Counted from the stretch's first letter, positions 1 to 6,897 are shown. The stretch: DNA of 9,685 nt from Lachnospiraceae bacterium OF09-6 (GCA_003435055.1 QUMM01000054.1:1-9685), one strand, 5' to 3'. Notes: generated by a model not told the origin, from the letters alone. Program-made: numbers and translations.

Positions 1-94
1 AAGACAATATGGAAAAAGGAATCAGAATTACTATCACTAAATACCTCCTTAAAGTTGATCTAATGCTTTTTATCATTCTTTTCCTTTTTGCCAT
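1..94 (-). CDS. N-terminus of a membrane protein, probably a sensor histidine kinase (partial)
   Basis: An open frame starts at an ATG at 94-92 and stays open to the left edge (31 codons). It is preceded by GAGGA (103-107) at 8-nt spacing, and it starts 51 nt after the stop of the binding-protein gene, so it is probably the next gene of the same operon. The protein begins MAKRKRMIKS and continues with more arginines and lysines. A hydrophobic stretch (LVIVILIPFSILS) follows from residue 19 and looks like a first membrane helix. Such a short basic start before a helix is typical of YesM/LytS-type sensor kinases that often accompany sugar ABC operons, but no catalytic region is visible. The kinase identity is therefore an inference from context. 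Another membrane protein is possible. Confidence 0.5.
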   Translation of the reverse strand, partial: MAKRKRMIKSIRSTLRRYLVIVILIPFSILS

Positions 95-145
95 ATTTAT
101 TGTCCTCATATACGGTTAATATTTCTCGTTGTCAGTCTAGCATAT

Positions 146-1072
146 TTATTCATAATCTTCTACATTTTCTGCACGAACTCCCTCATACGGAATATAATAA
201 TCCTTTTCAAGTTTTTCTCCATTTGCAGCTTTAATTGCAACATCTACGCACTGTGTTCCTTGCTCCTCTGCATTTTGAAAAACAGTTCCTGCCATTATTC
301 CATTTTTTACAGAAACTAAAGCTTCATCTTGTGCATCAATACCATAAACCTTTATTTCCCCCGTCAGGTTCTGTTCTTCAATTGCCATAATTGCTCCTAA
401 AGCCATTGCATCGTTTTGTGCTACAACCGCATCAATTTCTTTCCCTGCAGATAACCAATTTTCCATTAACTGCATCCCTTCTTCTCTTGACCAATTTGCA
501 GTTTGTTCCGCAATGATTTCAATATCAGTATCTTTAATCGTATTTAACAACCCTTCATACCTTCCTATTTGAGCATCATGTCCCATTTGCCCAAACATTA
601 CTACAATATTCCCCTCGCCATTCAAATCATCCACTACCATCTCGGCTTGTATTTCACCAGATTCTATAGCATTAGATCCTACATATGTAGATGCTTCGTC
701 TTGATTTGATGTAACAGAAATCAATGTAATAATAGGTATGCCTGCTTCCTTTGCAGCTGAAACGGCCGGTGCACAGCCATCAGCAGAAATAGGATTCAAA
801 ACAATTACATCTACCCCCTGAGAAATAAAATTCTCTACTTGACTAACCTGTTTTTCGGCGTTCATTTCTCCATCCGCCACTTGAATATTTACACCAACTT
901 CATCTGCTCTAGTTTTAAATGCATCGCTCAAACGAACAATATATTCATCCGACAATCCCTGGAATGATACTCCAATTGTAATATCATCGTTTTCTTTCGC
1001 CATTATTGAAGGCGTAAATGTCATTGTTACTAAAGACACTGCTAATAATGAACTAACTAATTTTTTTTTCAT
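146..1072 (-). CDS. Sugar ABC transporter substrate-binding protein (RbsB-like, Peripla_BP_4 family)
   Basis: This 308-residue protein captures a sugar outside the membrane and delivers it to the permease encoded just upstream. Residues 1-25 form a secretion signal (MKKK, a hydrophobic core, then SIMA before KENDD). The mature part follows the two-lobed type I periplasmic-binding fold: VGVNIQVADG, then GVDVIVLNPIS in lobe 1, AQNDAMALGA near residue 217, and GIDAQDEAL and GTVFQ near the hinge and C-terminus, all usual for the ribose-type group. The ribose-contacting Asp-Arg pair usual after the IPxxT strand is not seen (TLISVTSN instead), so the ligand may not be ribose and no gene symbol is given. 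Unusually for a monoderm there is no lipobox cysteine, so export by signal peptidase I is predicted. The start is supported by GGGAGGA just upstream. It is the third gene of the operon. Confidence 0.93.
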   Translation of the reverse strand: MKKKLVSSLLAVSLVTMTFTPSIMAKENDDITIGVSFQGLSDEYIVRLSDAFKTRADEVGVNIQVADGEMNAEKQVSQVENFISQGVDVIVLNPISADGCAPAVSAAKEAGIPIITLISVTSNQDEASTYVGSNAIESGEIQAEMVVDDLNGEGNIVVMFGQMGHDAQIGRYEGLLNTIKDTDIEIIAEQTANWSREEGMQLMENWLSAGKEIDAVVAQNDAMALGAIMAIEEQNLTGEIKVYGIDAQDEALVSVKNGIMAGTVFQNAEEQGTQCVDVAIKAANGEKLEKDYYIPYEGVRAENVEDYE

Positions 1073-1116
1073 TGTTGTTCCTCCCTTTTCTTCTTTTAAA
1101 ATTATAACTTTAACTT

Positions 1117-1139
1117 ATATAAGCACGCGCTGCTTATAT
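1117..1139 (-). promoter_or_regulatory. Intercistronic stem-loop between permease and binding-protein genes
   Basis: A perfect 9-bp inverted repeat, ATATAAGCA / TGCTTATAT with a 5-nt CGCGC loop, lies 17 nt after the permease stop and about 45 nt before the binding-protein start. No T-tract follows it on the minus strand, so it is not a standard intrinsic terminator. In other sugar operons such hairpins protect mRNA ends or mark a processing site that raises binding-protein output. That role here is inference. Confidence 0.55.
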
Positions 1140-1156
1140 TTCAAAATAAATCTCTT

Positions 1157-2110
1157 TTATGATTTTACTCTTTTAGTCTTAACATCAATTAACACGGTAA
1201 ACATAATGATCAAGCCTTTTACAATCTGCTGATAATATGCAGATATATTCAAAAGATCTAACCCATTACTAATCATTGCCATCAGCAATGAACCTAATAC
1301 TGCGCCATAAACAGTTCCTATTCCACCTGTCGTACTAACTCCACCTATTACTGCTCCTGCAATTGCATCTAATTCATACCCCTCTCCCATGGTTGGTGTT
1401 CCAGACTTGATTCTGCCCGCAAGAAGTAGACCAGCAAGTCCTGTTAATAAACCTGTACAGGAATAAACCAACAGTTTAATTTTTTTTACATTTAAGCCTG
1501 ATACATAAGCAGAAAGTTCATTTCCTCCAATTGCATATATATGACGGCCAAATTTTGTTTTACATAAAATAAATGTAAAAATAATGGTTACACATAACAT
1601 AATAATTACCAGAACCGGTATTCCGCATATTTTTCCATTTCCCAAAAAAGTATACGTATCTGATAATCCAAATACTGGTTTCGCATTAGTAATCAAAAGA
1701 GCCATACCTCTGACTATTAATTGCATTCCTAATGTTGCTATAAATGCTGGTACATCTCCATATGAAATAATAATACCATTAAGCAACCCACATATAGTCC
1801 CTACTCCAAGTGCACACAATATTGCAACCGGAAAATTTGTACTTTCGATAAGACCATATGTTGCTGATGTAACGCCTGCAAATGCCATAATTGAACCAGA
1901 TGATAAATCAAGGCCACCTGTTATCAGACACATTGTTTGTCCTATAGCAACTATAGAAACTATAGATCCTTGTTTTACAATGTTTAATAGATTATTTCTA
2001 GTAAAAAAAGCTTTATTTGCCAAAGATAAGCCCATAAAAATAATAATGAAAACAATGTATATACCATACTTCGAAACCATTGATGCCACTTTATTTTTAT
2101 CTGTTCTCAA
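1157..2110 (-). CDS. Sugar ABC transporter permease (RbsC-like, BPD_transp_2 family)
   Basis: This 317-residue integral membrane protein would form the channel of a CUT2 sugar importer, as a dimer with the ATPase. It shows about eight to ten hydrophobic segments and the family signatures: GGLDLSSGSIMAFAG near residue 65, AIGGNELSAYVSGLNV near 193 (the cytoplasmic loop that contacts the ATPase), and the late DAIAGAVIGGVSTTGG. Length is normal for the family. The chosen start is TTG at 2110, giving a 14-nt overlap with the end of the ATPase gene and probable translational coupling. A purine-rich GGGGGGAG (2117-2124) lies 6 nt upstream. The first in-frame ATG would be at codon 11 and has a weaker upstream site. 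A few residues at the N-terminus are therefore uncertain. Confidence 0.93.
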   Translation of the reverse strand: MRTDKNKVASMVSKYGIYIVFIIIFMGLSLANKAFFTRNNLLNIVKQGSIVSIVAIGQTMCLITGGLDLSSGSIMAFAGVTSATYGLIESTNFPVAILCALGVGTICGLLNGIIISYGDVPAFIATLGMQLIVRGMALLITNAKPVFGLSDTYTFLGNGKICGIPVLVIIMLCVTIIFTFILCKTKFGRHIYAIGGNELSAYVSGLNVKKIKLLVYSCTGLLTGLAGLLLAGRIKSGTPTMGEGYELDAIAGAVIGGVSTTGGIGTVYGAVLGSLLMAMISNGLDLLNISAYYQQIVKGLIIMFTVLIDVKTKRVKS

Positions 2111-3611
2111 GACTTTCTCCCCCCATTCCTGTTGCCATCATCATTATTGTTTCCTGCGACATAATTTCCTTTGATACTTCACCAGTTATTTTCCCTTCGC
2201 TCATTACCAGAACGCGATCACACATTCCAATAATTTCCGGCAACTCAGACGAAATCATTAAAATTGCTTTCCCCTGTTTTGATAATTTCTGAATTAAGGA
2301 ATATATTTCAAATTTTGCTCCAACATCAATTCCTCGTGTTGGTTCGTCCATAATCAGAATATCTGGATTGCTTAACATCCATCTTGCAATAATCACTTTC
2401 TGCTGATTTCCACCAGACAGCTTGTTAATCTGTTGATTTCTTCCCGGTGTTTTAATTTCAAGTGCCTTAATCTGTTGATCCACAACTTTATTTTCTTTTT
2501 TATTTTGAATAATCTGACCTCCCAAGCAGTATTCTCCTAATGTAACAATACTAATATCCTTTTTTACGGAAGTCTTTTTATTCAATCCTGTTAATGCACG
2601 ATCCTCTGTAATAAATGCTATTCCGGCTATTATGGCATCTTCAGGTCTGCGTATATTCATTTTCTGTTTATGTACATAGATTTCTCCACATTCATATGAT
2701 CTCATCCCAAATATAACTTCAGCCAGTTCACTTCTTCCAGCCCCTACCAGTCCTGCCAATCCCAATATTTCCCCCTGATGGAGCGTAACATCAACATGCT
2801 TTAGAACAGAGCCACTGCTGACATTACAGACTTTTAAAACTTCTTCACCAATTTTATGTTCTAAACGAGGAGGATAAATATTTTCAATTGTTCGTCCAAC
2901 CATTTTTGCAATAAGTTGTTCGGTCGATAATTCCTCTGCCGCATATGTTCCAACCAATTTTCCATCTCTTAATACTGTAATTCTATCTGCTATTCTGAAG
3001 ACTTCATCCATCTTGTGAGAAATATAAACAATTCCAACATTTTTTTTTCGAAAACTATTAATTATATCAAAAAGGGCATCTACTTCGGAATCTGAAATTG
3101 CCGATGTTGGTTCATCCATAATAATCACTTTTGCATTCATAGAAACTGCTTTTATGATCTCTACCATCTGTCTTTTTGCTATAGATAGCTCTCTCATTTT
3201 TTGATTCGGATTGATATTAATTTTCAATTCTTGCATATATTCCTTAGCTTTTTTCAACATCAGTTTATGATTATAAAATATTCCCTTACCAAATTCTCTC
3301 CCCATAAAAATATTTTCTGCAACACTTAAATCCAATACAGTATTTAATTCCTGATGTATCATCGCAATGCCATTCTCTATAGCATATATCGGTGAAGAAA
3401 TTTTTTTCTCCTGACCATTTATCTTGATTATGCCTTCATCTGGCTGATAAATACCATCTATTATTTTCATTAGAGTTGATTTTCCGGCACCATTTTCTCC
3501 CATTAACACATGTACCTCGCCTGGCCTTACATCAAAACTAACATGATCTAATGCCAAGACTCCAGGAAATTGCTTTGTTATGTCTTTTAATTCCAATAAA
3601 TTATTTTCCAA
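2097..3611 (-). CDS. Sugar ABC transporter ATP-binding protein, two fused NBDs (RbsA/MglA-like)
   Basis: This 504-residue cytoplasmic ATPase powers the sugar importer. The first nucleotide-binding half has Walker A GENGAGKST at 38-46, a degenerate signature LSIAKRQ at 142, and Walker B VIIMDEPTSA at 162-171. The second half has an altered Walker A, GLVGAGRS at 287-294 (Arg instead of Lys), a good signature LSGGNQQ at 398-404, and Walker B ILIMDEPTRG at 418-427. This split of one competent and one degenerate site is normal for the RbsA/MglA/XylG group. The start is TTG at 3611, preceded by a ten-base match to the ideal ribosome binding site (AGGAGGTGAT, 3618-3627). The nearby ATG at 3619 is in a different frame that stops after ten codons. 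It is the first gene of the operon. The substrate cannot be read from this subunit. Confidence 0.95.
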   Translation of the reverse strand: MENNLLELKDITKQFPGVLALDHVSFDVRPGEVHVLMGENGAGKSTLMKIIDGIYQPDEGIIKINGQEKKISSPIYAIENGIAMIHQELNTVLDLSVAENIFMGREFGKGIFYNHKLMLKKAKEYMQELKININPNQKMRELSIAKRQMVEIIKAVSMNAKVIIMDEPTSAISDSEVDALFDIINSFRKKNVGIVYISHKMDEVFRIADRITVLRDGKLVGTYAAEELSTEQLIAKMVGRTIENIYPPRLEHKIGEEVLKVCNVSSGSVLKHVDVTLHQGEILGLAGLVGAGRSELAEVIFGMRSYECGEIYVHKQKMNIRRPEDAIIAGIAFITEDRALTGLNKKTSVKKDISIVTLGEYCLGGQIIQNKKENKVVDQQIKALEIKTPGRNQQINKLSGGNQQKVIIARWMLSNPDILIMDEPTRGIDVGAKFEIYSLIQKLSKQGKAILMISSELPEIIGMCDRVLVMSEGKITGEVSKEIMSQETIMMMATGMGGESLENR

Positions 3612-3760
3612 GTTCTCATCACCTCCTCATGTTTAAATTATAGGTAAATTATTTTTATAAATCTTTAGTCAAATCTGACTTCTTTTTTCAGATTTTTTAC
3701 ATTTTAAAAAATGTTACAGACATTTTTTAATTGCAAAAAAACACTATATAAACAATTAGA
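3612..3760 (-). promoter_or_regulatory. Leader and probable promoter region of the sugar ABC operon
   Basis: This very AT-rich stretch must hold the operon promoter. A TATAAT (3637-3642) lies just ahead of the ribosome binding site, but no good -35 sits at the proper distance. The only TTGACT (3667-3672) is 24 bp away, so an activator may be needed. Dyads present: AGTCA-AATC-TGACT (3667-3680), AAATCTGA/TCAGATTT with a 9-nt loop (3671-3695), and ACATTTT/AAAATGT (3699-3714). ACATTTT recurs at 3720, a 21-bp step. The binding factor is unknown. Confidence 0.35.
3618..3627 (-). promoter_or_regulatory. Near-perfect ribosome binding site deciding a TTG start
   Basis: AGGAGGTGAT on the minus strand is a ten-base match to the 16S rRNA tail and ends 6 nt before the TTG at 3611. 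It fixes the start of the ABC ATPase despite the rare start codon. Strong site plus weak codon suggests tuned rather than maximal translation. Confidence 0.8.
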
Positions 3761-3767
3761 ACTAATT
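3754..3767. repeat. Perfect 14-bp palindrome upstream of the sugar operon
   Basis: AATTAG-AA-CTAATT is a perfect 6-2-6 palindrome about 145 bp upstream of the first operon gene, in a region without genes. It could be an operator for a dimeric regulator. In such AT-rich DNA, chance cannot be excluded. Confidence 0.4.
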
Positions 3768-3952
3768 CGTTTTATTCAATTGCATTTTGCTTTCATCAAC
3801 TAATAATGGAATGATCAAAATCTGAATGCTATTCGCCTGATATGAATTCTGTCTTATAATAAAAAGTTTTTCGTACATCTATAACTAAATTTCCATTTCA
3901 GAAAACCTAAATACATCTATCCGAAACAGTGCAGATGCAATCCTGCCCCAAC

Positions 3953-3985
3953 AAAAAAGTGGTGTCTGGTTTAAAACCAAACACC
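3953..3985 (-). terminator. Rho-independent terminator of the DUF4367 gene
   Basis: Minus-strand hairpin: outer stem GGTGT/ACACC (3961-3965 with 3981-3985), one mismatch, then inner stem TGGTT/AACCA, followed by ACTTTTTTG (six T at 3958-3953). It begins 22 nt after the stop of the gene ending at 4008 and separates it from the sugar operon. On the plus strand the hairpin is followed only by TACTTTG, a weak T-tract. Confidence 0.8.
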
Positions 3986-4007
3986 TACTTTGTTTATTAT
4001 CTGGATT

Positions 4008-5063
4008 TTAGAAAAAAATGGATGATATCAAATTCATAAATTCATCCTCTGGAATTTCTCCTATAATATGATAGTACGTATTATCATATATAAATTCTGC
4101 CATATATTTCTTATTCGTACTTCCATCGATTTCAACGACTTTAACTGCTCCGATTTTAGATGGAATTTCTACTGAAGCATTCGCATCACCATCCTTAATA
4201 TTTCCTTTCGCCGTTCCATTTTCTTCTTTATACATCATGATTGTTAATATAGTATTATCATATGTGTAATATAAATCTGCTCTTTTTGTTTTTAAATCAA
4301 TTACATAACCATCAAACTCCATACCTTTCAATTCATACATAAAATGCACTGGCTTGATTCCCAGTTTTTCTTCTATCTCCGCGCAGGCTTTTTCCTGATC
4401 GTTCTGCACATTTTCTCGATCCGCCTCGTTATTTAATTTTCCCAGTGCCTCTTTCCCTATCCAGGTATTGATCACATTCACGATTCTTGTCCTGTTTGCT
4501 TCTGTGCTGACTCCCACGAAGAACACGCAGGCCAGTACCGCTGCATTTGCCAGCAGGCGCATCGCCCACCGGTGCTTTCTCTGGTTCTTCATACGTTTTC
4601 GACCGATTTCCAGTGCCTTACGGTCTTCTTCATTGAGGAATTCTTCCGGGCGGTATTCCGCAATCTTCTGATCCTCATATTTCACGCCCATTGCCTGTTT
4701 CAGTTCTTCCGGCTGTCTGAGATGCCTGGATGGTTTCGGTGCTTCTCCCATCTCCTCCGTCCTGTCAGTTTCTACATCCACAGTCTCTTTTTCTGTTTTC
4801 ACGCCATCCAGTTCTGCCGCTCTTTGCAGAATGCGGTCAAACAGATCCGGAGACGGCTCTGCGTCTGCCAGTTCCGGATGAGCTGCTTGCAGCGCTTCTT
4901 CCCGCTTCACATCCTCATCCATCTCTTCTCGGAACATCTGATCCAGAAAACGGTCTTCTTCTGTCTCTTCCGGCCATTCCTTTCCCATCAGGAACTGCCT
5001 ATAAAATTCTTTATCTGACAACTGTCCCTTCTGTTGTCCCAAAGTTCCCAATCTGTCTTTCAT
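4008..5063 (-). CDS. Single-pass membrane protein with DUF4367-like outer domain, putative anti-sigma factor
   Basis: From the ATG at 5063 this is a 351-residue protein. Residues 1-165 are charged and cytoplasmic, very rich in Glu/Asp/Lys/Arg. One membrane helix spans about 167-187 (RLLANAAVLACVFFVGV). The outer part, about 230-351 (LGIKPVHFMYELKG to the C-terminal GEIPEDEFMNLISSIFF), resembles the DUF4367 domain found in clostridial regulators paired with ECF sigma factors. An ECF sigma gene lies 1.3 kb away on the same strand, which supports an anti-sigma role, but no partner contact can be shown. An upstream in-frame ATG at 5129 would add 22 residues. I prefer 5063 because GAAGGG precedes it and a candidate promoter lies in the interval. 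Base composition is odd: the outer-domain part is near 30% G+C and the cytoplasmic part near 50%. Confidence 0.8.
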   Translation of the reverse strand: MKDRLGTLGQQKGQLSDKEFYRQFLMGKEWPEETEEDRFLDQMFREEMDEDVKREEALQAAHPELADAEPSPDLFDRILQRAAELDGVKTEKETVDVETDRTEEMGEAPKPSRHLRQPEELKQAMGVKYEDQKIAEYRPEEFLNEEDRKALEIGRKRMKNQRKHRWAMRLLANAAVLACVFFVGVSTEANRTRIVNVINTWIGKEALGKLNNEADRENVQNDQEKACAEIEEKLGIKPVHFMYELKGMEFDGYVIDLKTKRADLYYTYDNTILTIMMYKEENGTAKGNIKDGDANASVEIPSKIGAVKVVEIDGSTNKKYMAEFIYDNTYYHIIGEIPEDEFMNLISSIFF

Positions 5064-5079
5064 ATCCTTAAGTCCCTTC

Positions 5080-5107
5080 TTGACTTTTACCCCCAGTAGT
5101 ATAAGAT
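5080..5107 (+). promoter_or_regulatory. Candidate murG promoter
   Basis: TTGACT (5080-5085), a 16-bp spacer and TAAGAT (5102-5107) form a plausible sigma-A promoter about 55 bp upstream of the murG start. It overlaps a candidate promoter of opposite direction (TTCAGA at 5121-5126, 17 bp, TATACT at 5098-5103) for the DUF4367 gene, so the two genes may compete for RNA polymerase. Confidence 0.45.
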
Positions 5108-5126
5108 AAAGATAGTGAATTCTGAA
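5098..5126 (-). promoter_or_regulatory. Candidate promoter of the DUF4367 gene
   Basis: On the minus strand TTCAGA (5121-5126), a 17-bp spacer and TATACT (5098-5103) stand about 35 bp before the ATG at 5063. The -10 is good and the -35 is four of six. If real, transcription starts inside the stretch upstream of 5063 and excludes the longer start at 5129. Confidence 0.4.
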
Positions 5127-5161
5127 CAATTACTAAAAATCTTCTAATATGGAGGTTCGTC

Positions 5162-6231
5162 ATGAAACGAATTATCTTAACCGGCGGTGGAACTGCCGGC
5201 CATGTTACACCAAATATCGCCTTACTCCCTCGTCTAAAAGAACTGGGTTATGATATTCAGTACATAGGTTCTTATGAGGGGATCGAAAAAAAATTAATCG
5301 AAGAAATGCAGATCCCCTATTATGGCATTTCTTCTGGTAAACTTCGTCGCTACTTTGATCTGAAAAACTTCAGCGATCCTTTCAAAGTCATCAAAGGATA
5401 TACCGAAGCACGCAAATTAATGAAAAAATTAAAACCAGACATCGTCTTTTCCAAAGGCGGATTTGTCTCTGTTCCTGTAGTGATGGCTGCTCATCGTGCA
5501 CACATCCCGGTTATCTGTCATGAATCTGATATGACACCGGGTCTGGCCAACAAGCTAACCGCACCGTTCGCTACCAGGATCTGCTGCAACTTCCCGGAGA
5601 CAGTGAAGTATCTTCCAGCCGGAAAGGCTGTACTGACCGGTTCTCCGATTCGTCAGGAGCTGCGCAGCGGTGATAAGGAAGCCGCCCGCAGATTTTGCGG
5701 ATTCACTTCCGACAAGCCGGTGCTTCTGATCATCGGGGCAGCCTGGGTTCCGCTAATGTGAACCATGCCATTCGCGAGATCCTGCCACAGCTTCTGCCTG
5801 ATTTCCAGGTCATTCATCTGTGCGGCAAGGATAAGCTGGATCCTTCCCTGAACGGCACTACAGGTTATGTACAGTTCGAATATATTAAAAAAGAACTGGC
5901 AGATCTCTTTGCCCTCGCCGATGTAGTGGTCTCCAGAGCCGGTGCCAATGCCATCTGTGAACTGCTGGAGCTTCGCAAACCGGCGCTTCTGATCCCTCTT
6001 GGTTCCAATGCCAGCCGAGGTGACCAGATTCTGAATGCGGAATCTTTCCGCAGCCAGGGATTCTGTGAAGTTCTTACAGAAGATGATCTGACTTCTCAGC
6101 GTCTGCTGGATACCATCCATGACCTCTACGATCATCGTGATGCCTACATACAGGCTATGGAGAAAAGCCAGCTGAGCAACGCCATCGAGACCATTACCAG
6201 TCTCATCGAGACCTGTGTCTCCGGCTCCTGA
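5162..6231 (+). CDS. murG: MurG, lipid II-forming GlcNAc transferase, interrupted by a one-base frameshift
   Basis: MurG adds GlcNAc from UDP-GlcNAc to lipid I on the inner face of the membrane, giving lipid II for peptidoglycan. The first frame (5162-5761) has the glycine loop [23 protein letters not shown] near residue 97 and [12 protein letters not shown] near 120. After codon 192 it derails and stops. The second frame carries the rest to 6231: [41 protein letters not shown] and [13 protein letters not shown], the UDP-GlcNAc-binding half. Restoring one G in the run at 5735-5738 (GGGG to GGGGG) joins them as [14 protein letters not shown] in a 356-residue protein, normal for the family. GGAGG (5151-5155) lies 6 nt before ATG. 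Because murG is normally essential, a sequencing deletion is likelier than a dead gene. Here it stands outside a dcw cluster. Confidence 0.9.
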
Positions 6232-6262
6232 GCCCTCCTTCCATAAATCAGACTTTTTCAGC

Positions 6263-6319
6263 ACAGTACCGGTCATTCCAGACGATCTTTTTCATTTCGC
6301 TCCGGAAGTCCGGTACTGT
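6263..6319. terminator. Long inverted repeat between convergent murG and sigma genes, possible bidirectional terminator
   Basis: A perfect 10-bp inverted repeat, ACAGTACCGG (6263-6272) and CCGGTACTGT (6310-6319), encloses 37 nt that can fold further (TTCC with GGAA). It fills the 91-bp space between the two stop codons. On the plus strand it is followed by TTCTT, a weak T-tract. On the minus strand there is none, so termination is plausible only for murG. Confidence 0.45.
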
Positions 6320-6322
6320 TTC

Positions 6323-6838
6323 TTACTTCAACTCCTGATATTCCTCACCAAAACGTTGCTTCAGGAACTGTCTGCCTCTGCATAATCTGGCCCGCAGTAG
6401 ATCAATCGAAATATTCTTTTGAGCCGCCACATCTGCCATCGGCAGATTCAACATACAGACCTCATAAACCGCATCGTACCAGTCTTGGTTTTTCTCCTCC
6501 AGTTCTGTCAGGATCTGTCGCAGGAAATCTTTTCTGCTGACTTCTTTTGCCATATCTACCTCATAACAGTACTCTGTTTCACTTTCTTCTATTTGCGTAT
6601 GATCAATTAATCGCAGTTTCTTTTTTCGGAAATCATCTGTCAACAGGTTCTTTGCTACCGCCAGAAGCCAGCCACGCTCTGCGCCCGTTTTCACCACTTC
6701 ACGGTATTCCAAATACTTTAGAAATGTCTGCTGACAAATATCCTCCGCCAACTCACGATTGTTCGTACGAAGCAACACCGCATGGAAAATCAGCCGATAA
6801 TTCGCCTGAAAAACCGCATGGAATGATTCGTCCTTCAT
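6323..6838 (-). CDS. ECF-type RNA polymerase sigma factor
   Basis: A 171-residue sigma-70-family protein with only regions 2 and 4, as in ECF factors. Region 2 spans about residues 6-75: FQANYRLIFHAVLLRTNN, then RELAEDICQQTFLKYLEY, which is the core-binding helix, and RGWLLAVAKNLLTDDFRKKK, the -10 recognition segment. Region 4 spans about 108-165, with a helix-turn-helix read as LPMADVAAQKNISIDLLRAR followed by LCRGRQFLKQRF. The start is ATG at 6838. A TGA lies in frame seven codons upstream with no other good start between, and only a weak AGTGAG serves as ribosome binding site. A perfect 7-bp dyad sits 10 nt upstream. No anti-sigma gene directly follows. The nearest candidate on the same strand is the DUF4367 protein, beyond murG. 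Confidence 0.93.
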   Translation of the reverse strand: MKDESFHAVFQANYRLIFHAVLLRTNNRELAEDICQQTFLKYLEYREVVKTGAERGWLLAVAKNLLTDDFRKKKLRLIDHTQIEESETEYCYEVDMAKEVSRKDFLRQILTELEEKNQDWYDAVYEVCMLNLPMADVAAQKNISIDLLRARLCRGRQFLKQRFGEEYQELK

Positions 6839-6848
6839 AATCTCACTT

Positions 6849-6875
6849 GTATCTGCTCAATACCCTCACAGATAC
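6849..6875 (-). promoter_or_regulatory. Inverted repeat just upstream of the sigma-factor start
   Basis: GTATCTG (6849-6855) and CAGATAC (6869-6875) form a perfect 7-bp dyad with a 13-nt loop, ending 10 nt before the ATG of the sigma gene. It could be an operator or an mRNA hairpin next to the weak ribosome binding site. No clear -35/-10 pair is visible here. Confidence 0.4.
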
Positions 6876-6897
6876 TTTCCTTTCTTTATTCAAGATA

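Noticed and set aside
35..50. AAGGAGG followed by GTG as a start at 37 for the partial left gene
   Set aside because: The same frame is open back to ATG 94 with its own GAGGA site and a sensible basic N-terminus. AAGGAGG is explained as Leu-Arg-Arg codons. It remains a possible internal start.
1584..2174. 196-codon plus-strand open frame
   Set aside because: It is the reverse image of the permease gene, with low-complexity translation and no ribosome binding site.
3671..3698. AAATCTGA/TCAGATTT hairpin with T-run as a plus-strand terminator
   Set aside because: No plus-strand gene precedes it, and the T-run is part of a generally AT-rich leader.
4572..5071. Two overlapping plus-strand open frames opposite the DUF4367 gene
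   Set aside because: They are Phe/Leu/Ser/Pro-rich antisense products of the Glu-rich cytoplasmic region, with no ribosome site or motif.
5653..6276. 207-codon open frame on the minus strand opposite murG
   Set aside because: It mirrors the C-terminal half of murG and has no recognisable domain.
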